Positions 4,534 to 5,538 of a DNA stretch of 5,538 nt are shown piece by piece (position 1 is the stretch's first letter; every line of letters begins with the position of its first letter). The translations under genes were made by a program, and so were the position numbers. Origin of the DNA: PALSA-607 sp036510735 (GTDB lineage: Bacteria; Actinomycetota; Actinomycetes; Acidothermales; Acidothermaceae); assembly GCA_036510735.1 (NCBI GenBank), contig DATCDK010000118.1:1-5538 (forward strand), in the 5' to 3' direction. Under the pieces are notes generated by a model that worked only from the letters and a program-made list of their open reading frames with translations, ran no database searches and had not been told where the DNA came from.

Positions 4534-4659
4534 ATGGTGCTGGCAACGTCTGAAGTCGCATTGGTCCACCGCGTCGGCGGCGGCACGCTCCCGGCGCAGG
4601 TATTAGCGCAGGTACGGCGACCAAACGTGTGCTGCCAAAAACCCCACGTGTTGCCGTAG
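4534..4659 (+). CDS. possible leaderless 41-aa ORF divergent from hipBA
   Basis: ATG 4534 lies exactly 6 bases after the TATATA of the right operator arm, the leaderless layout also seen at the MarR gene, and opens a 41-codon frame starting MVLATSEVALVHRVGGG and ending in TAG at 4657. No family is recognised. It overlaps, in another frame, the beta-propeller remnant, whose frame has better protein character in the second half. Probably not a real gene; listed because of the promoter geometry. Confidence 0.2.
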   Translation: MVLATSEVALVHRVGGGTLPAQVLAQVRRPNVCCQKPHVLP

Positions 4660-4790
4660 TGGCGTTCGTGCCGGTCGGCACGGCACCGAAGGCGGTTGCC
4701 CTCGATCCCGCTACCCACGATCTGTACGTCGTCAACGGTGACAACACCATCACGATCGTGGCAGGGATCGGCTCCCGATCTCCCGCGTGA
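4554..4790 (+). pseudogene. 3' remnant of a YVTN/NHL-type beta-propeller protein
   Basis: The frame between TGA 4551-4553 and TGA 4788-4790 ends with one clear beta-propeller blade: VVAFVPVGTAPKAVALDP, then ATHDLYVVNGDNTITIVAG and a short tail GIGSRSPA. The pattern xVPVGxxPxxVAxDPxTxxLYVxN is that of YVTN repeats, found in secreted or surface-bound actinobacterial proteins with six or seven such blades of about 42 residues. Only one blade is present; no signal peptide, no preceding blade and no good start (a GTG at 4629 and another at 4659 lack an SD). The body of the gene must have been lost, perhaps when hipBA or its flank arrived (inference). An alternative is a small peptide gene, which I think less likely. 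Confidence 0.62.
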
Positions 4791-4794
4791 GGCT

Positions 4795-4823
4795 TTGACA
4801 ACTAGCTGAGTGCCGTTTGCGTC
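4795..4823 (+). promoter_or_regulatory. possible promoter of the membrane protein gene
   Basis: A perfect TTGACA -35 hexamer occurs at 4795-4800, five bases after the stop of the propeller remnant. At 17-bp spacing the -10 place reads TGCGTC, which is poor. It lies about 50 bases before the start of the membrane protein gene, on the right strand. Only the -35 is convincing. Confidence 0.3.
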
Positions 4824-4851
4824 TCACGGTCCGACGTGAGGGGTCACTGCG

Positions 4852-5538
4852 ATGGGCTCGTTGGAAAGCGGTCTGCCGAAGGCTTCCATTCGCCTGGACG
4901 ACGGCAGCGTGCGTCGGTACGCGTCATCAGCGCCTCACTTGTACCGGCAGGCTGTCGTCACGCGCGTGGTGTTCGTTCGCGACGCTTTGTTCCCGGCGAC
5001 TGCGACGCAACGCACGCGAAACCCGCGCGTAGTTTTCCTTGGCTACCTGCTGGCCGCCGTTGCGGGCTTCGGTGTTGACTTGTGGTGGAGCGGCTCCGGG
5101 ATCACCTCGCGAGTGTGGGCCGAGGACGGCACCGTATTCCTTAGTGCCGCGTACAGGACGTCCTTTTTCTCAGCACTGACAAGCCCTTCTGAGGGCTACC
5201 TGCAGGTGGTGCCGAGATCGCTTGCGGCATTGACGACTGCCTTCCCGGTGCGTGACGCGGCGTGGGTGCTGGCAGCGTCCGCCGCAGCTGCGCGCGCTGC
5301 GGTCGCGCTGTTTGTCTTTCGTGCGAGCAGCGGGCACCTGCGTTCGACATGGGTGCGCGCGATGTTGGCCGCGTCAGTCGTGTTGCTACCCGTTGGCGGA
5401 CTCGAGGTGCTCGACAACATTGCAAACCTGCATTGGTTCTTCACGTTCGCCGCATTCTGGGCCGTGCTGTGGCGTCCGTCCCGGTGGTGGGAGTGTGCAC
5501 TTGCTGCCGTCGTGGTGGTGCTGGCCGTCGGCAGCGAC
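4852..5538 (+). CDS. large polytopic membrane protein with EDG motif, GT-C-like (5' 229 codons; cut by window end)
   Basis: The frame is open from ATG 4852 to the last base. GAGGGG (4838-4843) lies 8 bases before the ATG, and TGA at 4837-4839 in frame excludes an earlier start. Residues 1-58 are a polar, Arg-rich cytoplasmic segment. Hydrophobic segments lie near 60-79, 135-157, 167-182, 194-207 and 213-226, with more expected beyond the edge. Between the first two is RVWAEDGTVFLSAAY (87-101) and GYLQVVPRS (115-123); later comes LDNIANLHWFF (187-197). These phrases recur in a family of uncharacterised actinobacterial integral membrane proteins. An acidic pair (Glu91-Asp92) in the first outer loop, after one membrane span, is also the hallmark of GT-C glycosyltransferases using polyprenyl-phosphate sugars, so a role in cell-envelope glycan synthesis is plausible but not shown. 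It has no visible link to hipBA. Confidence 0.88.
   Translation, partial: MGSLESGLPKASIRLDDGSVRRYASSAPHLYRQAVVTRVVFVRDALFPATATQRTRNPRVVFLGYLLAAVAGFGVDLWWSGSGITSRVWAEDGTVFLSAAYRTSFFSALTSPSEGYLQVVPRSLAALTTAFPVRDAAWVLAASAAAARAAVALFVFRASSGHLRSTWVRAMLAASVVLLPVGGLEVLDNIANLHWFFTFAAFWAVLWRPSRWWECALAAVVVVLAVGSD

Noticed and set aside
4766..4780. GATCGG-CTC-CCGATC hairpin as a terminator
   Set aside because: It lies inside the last codons of the propeller remnant, has only a 6-bp stem and no T-run; too weak to call.
4514..4801. A 95-codon minus-strand frame opposite the propeller remnant
   Set aside because: The opposite strand gives a clear YVTN blade in the same bases, and this frame would begin with no SD and end inside the hip operator.
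5141..5444. Two minus-strand frames of 94 and 82 codons near the right end
   Set aside because: They lie opposite the membrane protein frame, whose hydrophobic segments and family phrases are clear.

Overview
The window is GC-rich, and its third codon positions in the clear genes are mostly G or C. The protein families present are a MarR regulator, a lipoprotein resembling the DUF3558 families, a SigE-type sigma factor region 4, an NmrA-like reductase, and a large EDG-motif membrane protein. One promoter has the TANNNT leaderless layout. Together these point to a chromosomal accessory region of an actinomycete; genus cannot be told from the sequence. It reads as a patchwork: a few intact genes separated by broken genes and repeats.

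Bases 1-690: the last codons of a plus-strand gene cut by the window edge, then two small minus-strand genes in a row. One has no recognised family. The other is a 75-residue protein with a CxxC...CxxH zinc-binding pattern and a near-perfect ribosome binding site. A pair of 9-bp direct repeats fills most of the 39-bp gap between them.

Bases 688-1160: an intact minus-strand MarR-type regulator that appears to be read from a leaderless GTG. Its promoter is overlapped by a perfect 16-bp palindrome, which suggests autorepression.

Bases 1166-1403: non-coding DNA built of long palindromes. Two copies of one modular element lie in tandem. Both have 14-bp outer arms beginning CTTTGCTCTG, 6-nt loops and an internal 27-bp unit, present once in copy A and twice in copy B. 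The last four bases of the arms differ between copies, but both sides changed so that pairing is kept. This is the most unusual structure in the window.

Bases 1428-1800: wreckage of an NmrA/SDR-type NAD(P)-binding protein, readable only as three pieces in three frames of the minus strand and lacking much of its middle.

Bases 1818-2753: a minus-strand secreted lipoprotein, and divergent from it a short plus-strand ORF carrying only sigma-70 region 4.

Bases 2820-4533: a complete hipBA toxin-antitoxin operon on the minus strand (HipA kinase 437 aa, HipB repressor 113 aa, start and stop overlapping by one base), headed by a 46-bp inverted repeat that is the likely HipB operator.

Bases 4534-5538: the last repeat of a YVTN-type beta-propeller protein without its gene body, then the first 229 codons of a large polytopic membrane protein that runs off the right end. 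No phage, plasmid or CRISPR machinery is visible. The mix of intact toxin-antitoxin genes, decayed genes and palindromic repeats suggests a site that has repeatedly gained and lost DNA (inference).
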